Shown: piece after piece, positions 43,496 through 56,519 of the stretch | How positions within the stretch are numbered: the first letter of the stretch is position 1 | Layout of the letters: every line of letters starts with the position of its first letter | Source of the DNA: Oscarella lobularis | Lineage: Eukaryota > Porifera > Homoscleromorpha > Homosclerophorida > Oscarellidae | DNA length: 64,000 nt | Direction of reading: 5' to 3' | Assembly (NCBI RefSeq): GCF_947507565.1 | Contig: NC_089192.1 | Coordinates: 1,670,690 to 1,734,689 of the forward strand | Position numbers and translations under genes: made by a program | The notes under the pieces: model-generated | What the model was told of the DNA's origin: nothing | What the model saw: only the letters and a program-made list of their open reading frames with translations | Databases searched by the model: none

Positions 43496-43701
43496 GCTGG
43501 TGGGCGTTATAGCCGACCAATGTCCCGGACTCGGTAGTTTGCCTCGTAGGCTTCCGGGTCCGTGGAACGACACCGGATTTCCGAGACAGCCCCGGATATC
43601 CAGCCCAGCCGCCCCCTTACACCGGCAAGCACCTTCCCTAGCAGGTGTAGTCGTCCGGTCGAGAAGGTTCGACCGTGTCTCGGTCCCCCGACGATATCAA
43701 T
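43496..43701 (+). repeat. Ngaro split direct repeat B1
   Basis: Starts GCTGGTGGGCGTTATAGCCG and ends near CCCCCGACGATATCAATA. It matches B2 with a few substitutions and one missing G. Confidence 0.88.
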
Positions 43702-43728
43702 AGGAATTTAACGCAGTTAAATGATGTT

Positions 43729-43815
43729 GATATCTATTGGACCGACGCGCCTACGATAATGCTGGGTGGGGGCGGGGGCTAATCAGTCCGTCTACTACAG
43801 CGCCAGTGAGAAGGT
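43729..43815 (+). repeat. Ngaro split direct repeat A2
   Basis: 87 bp starting GATATCTATTGGACCGACGC, identical by eye to A1 at 38813-38899. It lies between B1 and B2. Confidence 0.9.
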
Positions 43816-43898
43816 CCCTCCCACCCTCCTCGTCTGCTTAGGCTCTTTAGGCTCTCCGCCTCTGGACAGCCGTCCGGGCGTGATCGTAAGGGGCGGCT

Positions 43899-44105
43899 GC
43901 TGGTGGGCGTTATAGCCGACCAATGTCCCGGACTCGGTAGTTTTCCTCGTAGGCTTCCGGGTCCGTGGAACGACACCGGATTTCCGAGACAGCCCCGGAT
44001 ATCCAGCCCAGCCGCCCCCTTACACCGGCAAGCACCTTCCCTAGCAGGTGCAGTCGTCCGGTCGAGAAGGTTCGACCGTGTCTCGGTCCCCCGACGGATA
44101 TCAAT
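43899..44105 (+). repeat. Ngaro split direct repeat B2
   Basis: Starts GCTGGTGGGCGTTATAGCCG and ends CCCCCGACGGATATCAATA. It forms the right end of the element. Confidence 0.88.
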
Positions 44106-45030
44106 ACAGCTGGGACGGTGACGTCCGCCCAGCAAGACCCCATGCCACCCCATTTCATTAGCCTAAGGCAATCTGAAGTGACAGCCTGCATGAGCCACCA
44201 GTGCTCTCGATCGACAATTCCGCGCGTCGTTGCTTCGTAAACGTCGTCCTGCGTTGCCATCCCGACGCGTCTAGACTTCCTTTGCTGTGCGGCCGTCCCT
44301 GAAGGTGTCTAGCCTCGTTCCCTGACCCTCTCTCGCTCGTACCGGATGCATCCTTTCGCCGGGCTAGAAGGTGTCCCCAATGAGATGACGCGTTACTTGA
44401 TTTCGCCCTGGCAATCATAGCCTCGTCTCAGCTGGTACCGCCCTAATTTCCTGTCTGTCATAAGACTATTTATAGTAGTTCCTGTCGCTAGAGTACACAA
44501 GCCTAGACCCTTTCTAGCTTGAGAGGAGCATCCTGGAAAGCGAGAAAAGGTCCGAGACGCAATCTGCATGGCAATCATCGGTCGTCGCGGCGCGGCGAAC
44601 AGATCCCGTAAGATCCCCTAAGACATTCGAGAGCATGTAAATGCGCAAAAATGATATGTCAGGGAGACATGTAAGAGGAGTAAATATGTCTATAAAATGA
44701 AAATGCACACAGGCCACGTCTTCTACCCAGCAAAAATTTAGGGAAATGAGATCCTAAAAGTGAGATACGGAAATTGCTGCACGTGACAGCTATCAATAGG
44801 AGGGGCGGAACTTCCCACGAGAAAGAGAGGTCTAAAGAGGTCTCTAATAAAAACCCAGATGCTTTGTCAAGATTCGGCAATTTAATTGCTAATGAGATTA
44901 GCGTGCGTTCCCTCCTTGGATCCGGGGCATTGATGAGTTCGCGGATGCGTTTCGTTCGCGACAGGTGAACCTTTTCGCGGGAAACTAGAAACGATCTCAG
45001 CGCAGCGGCCACCTGATTATCGGAGCGCAG
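44106..45030. other. no clear gene; weak minus-strand frame
   Basis: A minus-strand frame from 45123 to about 44660 (NQVAAALRSFLVSREKVHLS, then KRIRELINAPDPRRERTLIS) looks mildly protein-like and faces away from DNA2, but no family is recognised. The rest is featureless. Confidence 0.25.
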
Positions 45031-45089
45031 CGATTGGCTATCGCGACGACGCTCGTCATCGATCAGGAAGGGGGCCCCACTAAAAAATA

Positions 45090-45880
45090 CGTCGATTTCA
45101 ACCGAATTCGACGATTCGCTCAACGACAGCTCACTTCTCGCGCTTTCGATCGACAGCGAAAAAAAATTCCACCACTACTTGCATTTGACGAGACATCCGG
45201 GTACCTGCGTCGCCATGTCGTCAACGTGAAACGCACGGCTTCGCGCGAATTGACGCTAAAACTCGAACGAAAGAGTGCATACTCAGAGACGACTGGTCCT
45301 ACAGGGAAATCCGCCCGAAAGACGTAGTTAACATTATTAGCGATTCCTACGCTAGTCCAATCGTTCTTGACCGTTCGTTCCTCGCTCTCGAGCCCGTCTC
45401 TCTTTTGTCTGTTACCTCGGTTGCCATGGCAACGCGATGTTCGCGCCGGTCTAATGTGGCGAGTTGATCCACCATCTTGGGTTCTCTCGTGCATGACGCC
45501 TTAAAGCGTCGCTCAAATCGCGCGAGTTCGGCTGACGAGAAGTTGAAATTTCTCTCAAAGGAAAACTAAAAAATTGTGAAATGGATGGAGTCTCTTTACG
45601 CGCTAAATATGAGCGAAGTCGACGCTCTAGATTCCGCTAAAGAATTCGTTTCTAATTTCGGTAAATTCGCTGACGACTTTTTTGGTGGGCGCGGCTCTCA
45701 GGTTCATATCAAAAAGTGAGCCACATAAAGAACGAAGAATTTAAAAATAAATAATTTATTATATATACAGTAGCGTTGGAAGCGACGACCCTAGCGTTTC
45801 CATCGATCGCGTTTGCGACATCGAAGAGACGCTCTGGTCGCCTCGATTCGGAATAAAGAAAAAAATCGACGCGACCGCCT
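45090..45880 (+). pseudogene. DNA2: DNA2 helicase-nuclease, N-terminal fragment
   Basis: A near-continuous reading matches the N-terminal and early nuclease region of DNA2: GYLRRHVVNVKRTASRELTL; after a frame change near 45262 KECILRDDWSYREIRPKDVV, NIISDSYASPIVLD, LEPVSLLSVTSVAMATRCSR; a TGA; GSLVHDALKRR; a TAA; KWMESLYALNMSEVDALDSA and FVSNFGKFADDFF; then across a 55-bp GT-AG intron (45716-45770) in phase to DIEETLWSPRFGIKKKIDAT. The CDIEETLWSPRFG block is a strong signature. DNA2 processes Okazaki flaps and DNA ends. The copy has a frameshift and two stops, and ends abruptly at about 45880. The kept intron means it is not a retrocopy. Confidence 0.78.
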
Positions 45881-45940
45881 TCTTGACTAATAGAGCACAT
45901 ACGATTGTGATTGGAGTATTCGTCTTTTTGGCTCTCTTAC

Positions 45941-46497
45941 CCGTATTCGTCTCGCGCGCTCCACCAATCCTCTCGTCTATTGTCGAGAATTTGAACTCTT
46001 TGACCCTAGAGGGGGAAACAAGAGCGTTGGATACAATGTCGTCTTGAGCACAAACGCGTGTGAACATTCACCTTTCTTAGAGGAAGATCGCCCGTTTCCG
46101 TTGGCCTGTAGTCGCAAATAGCAACAACTTCAAAAGGTTTCGGCTAGGTGCAAATAAATAAATAAATGATAATAATAATAATTATTATTATTATCTTACC
46201 GGGCCCGCATCTGACGATGGAACTGGAGGTAAAGGAGTCGTTTGTATAAGACCGGGACTGTGCAGAGCTATTTGCTCGCGTTTGGAAAAACAAAAAAGAT
46301 TTCTCTAAAAAAGGATGCGGGCTTACTTCCGTTCATTGTTCCGGGTAGAGTTCCAGCGCTAACGGCCGCCGCCGCGTTGACGAACGTCGCCTTGCAGCCT
46401 TGTTGCGAGAAGTAGCTATTGTGACCGAAGCACGTCCACTTCAAAAGCCCCGAATGGTAGAACGGTTCCAACGAATCTCCGTGATTGTGACGACAAA
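45941..46497 (-). pseudogene. Tec-family tyrosine kinase, four exons
   Basis: Four exons join in phase with canonical GT-AG introns of 59, 56 and 66 bp: 46497-46327, 46267-46200, 46143-46072 and 46005-45941. The product (~125 residues) has a BTK-type zinc motif (FYHSGLLKWTCFGHNSYF, then QQGC), a proline-rich TTPLPPVPSSD linker and most of an SH3 domain (EVVAICDYRPTETGDLPLRK then GQRVQILDNRREDWWSARDE). This order, Btk motif - PRR - SH3, is specific to Tec kinases, cytosolic signalling kinases. A fifth exon start (GQEG after an AG at about 45890) fits the next SH3 residues but then runs into antisense DNA2. PH, SH2 and kinase exons are missing. The first exon acceptor uses the (CT)n tract as its pyrimidine run. 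Confidence 0.8.
46147..46196. repeat. AT-rich simple repeat
   Basis: AAATAAATAAATAAATG followed by AATAATAATAATTATTATTA, a self-complementary run inside a Tec-kinase intron. Confidence 0.8.
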
Positions 46498-46498
46498 C

Positions 46499-50153
<3,655 letters not shown>

Positions 50154-50170
50154 GAGAGAGAGAGAGAGAG
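50154..50170. repeat. short (GA)n run
   Basis: GA repeat joining the 5' end of LINE copy 1 to the 3' end of the tail-only copy; probably part of the original target tract. Confidence 0.85.
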
Positions 50171-50338
50171 ATTTATTTAAATAGACAATGCACAAGACAG
50201 GCCATAGGCTAGGACAATGTCAACAGTAGTAAAGATAGCTAGACTAACGCGGGTGAGTTAGCGGACGTGGGCCTGAGCCTCACGATCCGAGACGAGGTCG
50301 GGACGGGAAGAAGAACTGCAGATACGAGACAACTTATG
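50171..50338 (-). mobile_element. REL LINE, tail-only copy
   Basis: 168 bp matching the last part of copies 1 and 2 (ATTTAAATAGACAATGCACA to ACGAGACAACTTATG on plus) with one deletion. It is truncated 5' just past the coding stop region and is bounded on both sides by (GA)n. Confidence 0.88.
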
Positions 50339-50344
50339 AGACAA

Positions 50345-50370
50345 AGAGAGAGAGAGAGAGAGAGAGAAAG
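50345..50370. repeat. (GA)n run
   Basis: GA repeat with AAAG at one end, bordering the 3' end of LINE copy 2. Confidence 0.9.
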
Positions 50371-52931
50371 ATTTATTTAAATAGACAATGCATAAGACAG
50401 GCCATAGGCTAGGACAAATGTCAACAGTAGTAAAGATAGCTAGACTAACGCGGGTGAGTTAGCGGACGTGGGCCTGAGCCTCACGATCCGAGACGAGGTC
50501 GGGACGGGAAGAAGAACTGCAGATACGAGACAACTTATGGGTAATCGATTACATTAGAGTTACAGTACTGGAGTAAGACGGACAGACGACGACGCCAATA
50601 ACACAGGAACACGTGTTTCTTTGAGCGGCCCTCCGAGCGCTCGTCAAATCTGCCCAAAGATTGAAGAAAATTTTGGGCGAGCTCGCCCCAACGACCAAAA
50701 TGTTCGGCTACGATGGGTATGAAAGTGGAGGTCAAGCCTGAAGAACGCTGGTACGATTCGTATTTTGAGATCTTTTTCTCCTCCCTGATCGAAGCCGCCG
50801 CACCGTCCTCACTCGCTGAGCGGCGCGAGGCCTCGGAACTCCACGGGTGGGCGAGAGATATGTCGAGTTCGAAGCACTCCCCTGTGCCCGTGCCGAAGGC
50901 AACGATGTCGGGACGATTGTCGTTGTTCAGGTACTCGTGCCTGGGCTCTACTTTGCAAGCGAGGCCGGCATCTCTGACACAGTCCGCCCAGCCGGAGACA
51001 ACACAGTTGTGCGCCCAGACCGGACCGGCGCCTGTTTTGCAGGTGAGCAGATGGTATCCACTGCGGTCGATGGCAGAGCCGCAGTTGCACGAGGTGACGC
51101 AAGCCGCGAAGGGAAGAGGATCACCCAGCCTCAAGGATGCCGCTAAGCAAAAATCGCAAGGTTTGAGCGCGAGCATCCTTGAAGAGGGCAAAGCCTCCAA
51201 CCAACGGCCAGCATACTTGCCCTGGCACGAGCGGAGACGAGAGAGGCCACGGTTGTCCGGAGCTGCCGAGAAAACCGAGTTGACACGTACTTGATCGATG
51301 ACCGACTTGAGTTGATGTTGGAGTTTGTCGCCAGCCGAAGGCAGATCGGAAACCGAAGCGATCGATGACTCAGAGGTGGACGAGCACAAACTTTCCTGAA
51401 ACCGGCGTAAGGCGAACTCGAGGGAACACCTCACCGACGACCCGACAAAGGGGAAGTCGTCCACCGACCACAGAGATGGAAAAAGGTCGGGGAGGGCTTG
51501 AGATGTGTGGCTCCAGCCCGCCAAGAAAGCTGCATCCAGGATCGGCGAAAGCAAGGGCACACCAAAACCGCCCAGGCGAATTGGAAGAGATGCCTGAAGC
51601 CATTGATCGTCCGAAAGATGGCTGAGGAGCAGTGACGACATGAAGGTGGATTTTGAGAGGTCGTCATGAAGTGAAGCGGCACTGTGAAGCGCCGTTGATG
51701 AGATTGTCCTTCCGAGATGGTTGAGCCGCGTGGCGTGGCAGTGTCGCAACAGGAGCAGAGCACATTGTGGGTCCTCCAGTGTGGTAATTTTGTCGCACAG
51801 CTCTTTTCCTTGCGAAGCATAAAGAAGACATTTTTCCGAAACGAAGGCTTCGTTGCCGATGGGAGAACCGAGGATGACCGTGCCGTCGGACCGACGAGGG
51901 AGCTGAAGATCGGAGGATGCAGAGCGACGAGCGAAAGTTTCACATTTGTAGTCGGCCACGACGAGGTGAATGGCGCCGAACAGAGACTTGAGTTGGTCGA
52001 ACGCGTCCGCCGAAACCGATTCGGGGCCGATGATGAAGACGTCGTCGAGGTAAGCTAAGACGACAGCCTCGGGGTGTTTAGCTTGGACACGAGACACCAA
52101 GTCGTGAATGCCAACTGCGAACAGAAAAGGGCCCAATGGGTCGCCCTGATGAACCCCTTCCTCCGATGACAAGATGACGTGCTCGGAGTCCGTAGCAAAA
52201 ACGAGAGAACCGCTGTGGCCGTACATTCTTCGAAAATGCGGCATGAGCGAGGGAAAGTTGGCCGACAGGCGCTCCGCGATCGCGCGACGACTGATTGAGT
52301 TGAACGCGTTCCGAACGTCAGTCTTTAGCACAACCCAATCGGGGTGCCTGTCGAGAAGAAGCTGGATGTGATGAATCAAAATTTCGGAGCCATTTGAAGT
52401 CGAAACGCCGTGCTGGATGGGAGCGAAAAATCGGGCGAAGTGATTTCTCATGTGGAAACAAATCGCCCTAGGAGATGCCCGACGGAATACTTCGCCGATC
52501 GCGATTGGCCGTACGTCCCCGTTGCTCTTCGGAAGCGCTATGAGGCGCGATGATGACAAAGCGAGAGACGCAAACTCCGGAATATGTCCCGAGGCGACGA
52601 GGGAGAGAACTTCGATGAGGAGATTTCCCGTCGAGACGCCAGAAAGAAGACATTTGAGGTGTTCAAAGCGCCATCCCGACCAGCCGGCAGCAGAGCCCCG
52701 CGGAGATTTCTGCAGGGTGGTCCAGATGACGTCGCGCGGCAAGTCGATCGGAGCAAAAGAAGAGGATGACCAGTCAGTGTCGTCTGCGTCAAAGATGTTA
52801 TTGGTATAACCGCTGGGGTGCTTTGACCGGAGGCGTTCGATCGTTTCATCCGTGGCGTCAGCAAGCCCGCAACTCGTCAGAGCCCGAGGAGCCCGAGAGA
52901 GTTCGCCACAACGGCATAGACGCAGGGCGTT
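50371..52931 (-). mobile_element. REL LINE, copy 2 (5' truncated)
   Basis: 2.56 kb, near-identical to copy 1 up to GACGCAGGGCG (49144 in copy 1). At 52932 it switches directly to Helitron helicase coding sequence with no GA run at this end. The sister copy lies 3.77 kb away in the same orientation. Confidence 0.9.
50535..52931 (-). CDS. LINE copy 2 RT and REL-endonuclease
   Basis: An uninterrupted frame of about 799 LINE codons with the same RT (YLDDVFIIG), CCHC and RPD...ELD endonuclease motifs as copy 1. By eye about 13 amino-acid differences separate the copies over ~790 shared residues, so both are recent. The two zinc fingers are lost by truncation. The frame happens to stay open for ~95 further codons antisense to the Helitron; that extension is not part of the LINE. 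Confidence 0.85.
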   Translation of the reverse strand, partial: NALRLCRCGELSRAPRALTSCGLADATDETIERLRSKHPSGYTNNIFDADDTDWSSSSFAPIDLPRDVIWTTLQKSPRGSAAGWSGWRFEHLKCLLSGVSTGNLLIEVLSLVASGHIPEFASLALSSSRLIALPKSNGDVRPIAIGEVFRRASPRAICFHMRNHFARFFAPIQHGVSTSNGSEILIHHIQLLLDRHPDWVVLKTDVRNAFNSISRRAIAERLSANFPSLMPHFRRMYGHSGSLVFATDSEHVILSSEEGVHQGDPLGPFLFAVGIHDLVSRVQAKHPEAVVLAYLDDVFIIGPESVSADAFDQLKSLFGAIHLVVADYKCETFARRSASSDLQLPRRSDGTVILGSPIGNEAFVSEKCLLYASQGKELCDKITTLEDPQCALLLLRHCHATRLNHLGRTISSTALHSAASLHDDLSKSTFMSSLLLSHLSDDQWLQASLPIRLGGFGVPLLSPILDAAFLAGWSHTSQALPDLFPSLWSVDDFPFVGSSVRCSLEFALRRFQESLCSSTSESSIASVSDLPSAGDKLQHQLKSVIDQVRVNSVFSAAPDNRGLSRLRSCQGKYAGRWLEALPSSRMLALKPCDFCLAASLRLGDPLPFAACVTSCNCGSAIDRSGYHLLTCKTGAGPVWAHNCVVSGWADCVRDAGLACKVEPRHEYLNNDNRPDIVAFGTGTGECFELDISLAHPWSSEASRRSASEDGAAASIREEKKISKYESYQRSSGLTSTFIPIVAEHFGRWGELAQNFLQSLGRFDERSEGRSKKHVFLCYWRRRLSVLLQYCNSNVIDYP

Positions 52932-53785
52932 CACTCGACGCCAACACGACACAGCATTTTTCAGAACAGCTACTCCGAATTGGCAACAGGGACAGCCAGG
53001 CAACGGATAACAAAGACATACGTATAGATAACACCCGAACTCACCGTACTCGCCGAAACACCAGAGCAGCTCAGAGACGAAATCTACCCGGAGTTGTCGG
53101 CTCACGCAATAGACTCTGACTGGCTGTGCCAACGAGGAATTCTCGCTCCGCATAACGAAACCATCGATGCCATCAACAATCGACTTCTCGGCGAATTTCC
53201 CGGCGAGGAGTCGCAATTCCTCTCAATCGACACGGCCTATCCGATGAAGAATCCACTATTGATCCCACAGAATTTCTCAACACGATTGAAGTATCAGGAT
53301 TTCCTCCTCACGTTCTAAACCTCAAAATAGGACCGCCCGTCTTCCTAACACAAAACATCAGTCCTCCTCAATTGTGCAACGGAAATCGATGCGTCGTCCG
53401 CCGCCTGAACACAAACTGCGTGAAACTCAAAGTCGTCACTGCACCAGCTAAAGGCACTACTGCTTTTCTTCCCCGCATTCCTCTTACGACATCGAACGCC
53501 AACGACCCTACTATTGCATTTCAATTTTGCCGACTGCAATTTCCGTTGAAATTGTCATTCGCTATGACGGTAAACAAAAGTCAAGGGCAGACTTTACAGA
53601 AAGCCGGTTTACACTTGGAACATCCGTGCTTTTTGCACGGGCAGTTTTATGTCGCCGTATCCAGAGTAGGATCAAAAGAAAACCTCTTTATTTTTTGCTG
53701 CGGTGGCGTTGCTCATAATGTCGTATATAAGAAGTGTTATGAACGTCATGTCCTCATCCTGGCTTTCCGTAGCATACCATCGTAA
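52932..53785 (+). pseudogene. Helitron helicase, C-terminal part
   Basis: The plus-strand frames give SIFQNSYSELATGTARQRIT, EQLRDEIYPELSAHAIDSDW, LCQRGILAPHNETIDAINNR, then SQFLSIDT, after a break LNLKIGPPVFLTQNISPPQL, CNGNRCVVRRLNTNC, FCRLQFPLKLSFAMTVNKSQ, GQTLQKAGLHLEHPCFLHGQ and FYVAVSRVGSKENL. These are motifs IV-VI of the Pif1-like helicase of Helitrons, a rolling-circle transposon family. The 5' part, with Rep and helicase motifs I-III, is cut off at the LINE junction at 52931. At least two frame changes are present. Confidence 0.82.
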
Positions 53786-53789
53786 CACC

Positions 53790-54500
53790 CGCTTCCTCTT
53801 TATTCTTTGGCTACTTCGTTCTCTTGCCCTTCATTTCTCGAAAACGTTCACTTCCGAGACCGTCACACCGAAAGAAGTACAAGCTCTCTTGCAAGGAACC
53901 GTCACCGACATCAAAGGACAAGTCATCGCCGTATCTTCGAAGAAGCAAGGCCCCGCCAAGACGTACTACCGAGCCTCCGTTGCCGACAACCACTCGCGCG
54001 TCTCAGTTACCCTATTTTCCGACAAGACCGCCGACGCTCTCAGCAAAATGAAGGAAGAAAAAGCGTCCGTCCTCCTCAAAAACGTCACCGTATAGTTATC
54101 CACATCATCCGATACAAAACACCTCTTCGATCGCAAAAGGAGCGAAGACCAGCCGTTAGCTAAAGCCTTTTCTCCTCAACCGTTCGATGACGCGTCCTTC
54201 GGGTCAACTCCCGTCCCTAAACAAATCATTCTGGAACAGCTACCCGCGCAGGCCACCTAGCAACGAATCACTTCGAAATCAAAGTTTTAGACATATCGCC
54301 CAAAACCAACGTCGGCCGATCCAAAGTGCTGCAAAACGTCGACAGCACCGGCACTGCCTCACTTACCCTATGGTCGACTTTTCTCGAAACGTTGGTGCTC
54401 GAAAAATCTTACGAGCTTCAGAATTTCATTGTCTCGACGTTCGACGACAAAGAGTATCAGAGAGAACTCGAATACGGAAACAGTCTAGTATCCAAGCCGT
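53790..54500 (+). pseudogene. RPA-like OB-fold protein of Helitron
   Basis: Directly downstream of the helicase: TVTPKEVQALLQGTVTDIKG, QVIAVSSKKQGPAKTYYRAS, VADNHSRVSVTLFSDKTADA, an OB-fold strand order as in RPA70, then a stop; a second OB-like segment reads FEIKVLDISPKTNVGRSKVL and WSTFLETLVLEKSYELQNFI in another frame. Helitrons of plants and some animals carry RPA-like single-strand DNA-binding proteins next to the helicase, which fits. Frame breaks separate the two OB units. After about 54500 the sequence turns into the antisense Ser/Arg-rich gene. Confidence 0.6.
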
Positions 54501-54501
54501 A

Positions 54502-55223
54502 TCACGATCCGGACGGGGATCGGGACCGGGACGGAGACGATTCTGATCGCGATAAAGACGCCGCCGACGACCGCGACGACGCCGTCGACGGGGTGCCGGG
54601 ACGCGAATGAGATACCGGGTCAATTCTTTTTCGCATCTCTTCCTGCCGCCGATAGAACTCCTCTTTAGACATAGGCGGTGGATTGGCGGCGGGCGCTTGC
54701 GGACGCAGCGGCGGGTCGACGGTTAGAGGAAAGCGAGGTCCGTACGGGGGAGACACAGCTGGCGCCGCCATCATCGATGGCTGGTACATGTTCATCGGGT
54801 ACATGGGAGCGATGCCGGGACGCGCCGGTTGCATGCACGGCATGGGAGTTGCAAGAGCGCCTGCCATCGTGGCAGGTGGACGGAGGAGACGGTGGCGGTG
54901 CCTTGACGTTTCAACGCCGGCACCGGCGTCTTGCTCTGGACTGGAGTCTCGGAAGAAAAGAGACCTTCGTAGTCATCAGGAGGATCAGCGAGAAGCGGTA
55001 ACTTAACTTTCCCATTTTTGCAACACAACGCTGTTCTTTCAGCAGGCCATCTCACCGCTCCGCAAAATGAGCAGGAAACACTCAAAGTACCGACAAAATT
55101 AGGAGGACAATTTTGGGGAGAGTAGCTTGCTACAGGTCTATTGGGTATTGCGGTACGAACAACCGCGCGCGGGAGCGGGCGTGCGGCGTTGGTTGAAGAC
55201 GCAGAATGTAAACTAAATGACAA
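54502..55223 (-). pseudogene. Helitron N-terminal zinc domain joined to SR-like tail
   Basis: Frame 55223-54960 reads CSFCGAVRWPAERTALCC then KNGKVKLPLLADPPDDY, the Cys-rich segment found near the N-terminus of Helitron helicases. Past about 54880 another frame (54867-54502) takes over: MAGALATPMPCMQPARPG, Pro/Met-rich sequence, MSKEEFYRRQEEMRKR and a Ser/Arg-rich end (SRSESSPSRSRSPSGS), which looks like the C-terminus of a splicing-type host protein. Whether the two are spliced together or simply adjacent is unclear. The host gene is not identified. Confidence 0.5.
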
Positions 55224-56480
55224 CTTTACATTAATTTAAAATCGCGAAGTTACTAGTCGCGTACGTGTCACGTGAAGAGGCGGTTGCGGGGAAGGCGGGC
55301 GAGCTAACGACTGGAAAATTTGCAAGCGCGGGGCGAGAAAATCGAAACCCTTCGTGCAAAAAAACTACATAATAAGATGAGATTTGGACTTGGCAAAAGT
55401 GCAGCGTTTGCTTGGGGAAAGGATTAGCGATAGGTGGTTGCAGATTGGACGTCGGCGGAAATAACTGCGTGATGCCGACACTTGGCAAAAACAGATGTGG
55501 TGGACACGTAAGTACACTCCTATGGAGACAGGCAGGACGATGGAGACCCAAGGGGTGGCCTAATGCCAATCCTTCATTGGGGAGAAAAGATACCCTGTTA
55601 ATATTGCATGGTGTGATTAGTTAATGCACGCTCACAAAGCGGGTGAAACAGAAGAAATCAGAGTGGGAGATTTAGAAGACGGAGAACGCGCGCGCCGGCG
55701 AAAGTTGAGAGATCTCGCCGTCCTCCGAACGTAGTTGTGATCGCCCACACGCAATGGCCCAACAAAAATCGTGTCGCCGCGTAACTGTGATCGTCACTCG
55801 GTCTCGCCCGGATAAAGGGAAACGTCGGTATTGTAGAGTCGCGTTCTAAGGACGCCCGTTAGCCAGTGCATGCACCTATCGCAAGAGCAGTACACTCTAC
55901 GAGGAGTCGCTGGAACGTCGCTGCGAGGCCGCTTTTGCGTAGATCGCGTAGAAGAAGCCATGGAAAAACGCAAAGACAAAGGAAGATTGCAGCAGAGAAA
56001 ATATTGATAGCGCACTCTAGGGCTATCGATAGGCACTGTCGCGAAATGCGACTTTACGGCGGCAATCGGTCGATGCGGACCGATGGAGCACCCGCGCGAG
56101 ACGTCGCGTTTCAAAGTCGGGCGCGATCGGCGGCGCGGGAAAGCGGCGGCGGAGGAGGATCCGCCGCGGGGTCCCGACGATCGCGCGTTCAATCGATCGC
56201 GTGGGTGGACGTTCGGAGCGTCGCGGCGCGATCTACACGAGGTCACCGCGGCGTCGGGCGGCGAAATTGAAGGAATAAACCGGAGGCCCCGTATGACCGT
56301 CCGTAAATTATGGGAAGATTTCGTTTCTCTTTTTCTCTTGCGCGGTTTTTCCCTGTTGCGGCGCTCGCTTGATGCGACCTTTAAGCTGGTGTTTGTTTTT
56401 CGTTTCGGCCAGCGATTTGCAAGTGGTTTTTCGTCTTGGGTGGCGCGTTTCCGCTTGTCATGATCTGGGGTCGCGAGTGT
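55224..56480. other. no clear gene
   Basis: GC-rich. A minus-strand frame ending at 55794 contains RRVYCSCDRCMHWLTGVLRT, faintly like the C-x-C-x2-C start of some transposon proteins, but nothing supports it. Overlapping frames on both strands make coding calls unsafe. Confidence 0.25.
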
Positions 56481-56519
56481 TTCTTTGAGGCCGCTGTGTG
56501 GGATTGTTTTTGATTAGCC

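Larger units (their letters stand above)
38813..44105 (+). mobile_element. Ngaro-type (DIRS-like) retrotransposon
   Basis: A ~5.3-kb element with gag, RT-RNase H and tyrosine recombinase frames and no integrase. The repeats are in the split direct arrangement A1 - internal - B1 - A2 - B2 that defines Ngaro elements and allows replication through a circular intermediate. The A copies (87 bp) look identical and the B copies nearly so. Only one clear frameshift (in RNase H near 41970) spoils the coding regions, so this is a young copy. No target duplication is expected or seen. Confidence 0.92.

Noticed and set aside
44659-45494. Two minus-strand proteins of 154 and 124 codons
   Set aside because: The 124-codon frame is the shadow of DNA2 on plus; the other has no recognisable family and only weak coding character.
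45709-45900. Continuation of the Tec kinase past the SH3 exon
   Set aside because: Only GQEG fits; the following residues are antisense to the DNA2 DIEETLWSPRFG exon.
50535-53216. One 893-codon minus-strand protein including an extra N-terminus
   Set aside because: The first ~95 codons are antisense to Helitron helicase sequence beyond the LINE truncation point at 52931; the open extension is chance.
54326-54610. Asp/Arg-rich plus-strand C-terminus of the RPA-like protein
   Set aside because: The DRDGDDSDRD stretch is antisense to the Ser/Arg-rich minus-strand tail, which is the more natural reading.
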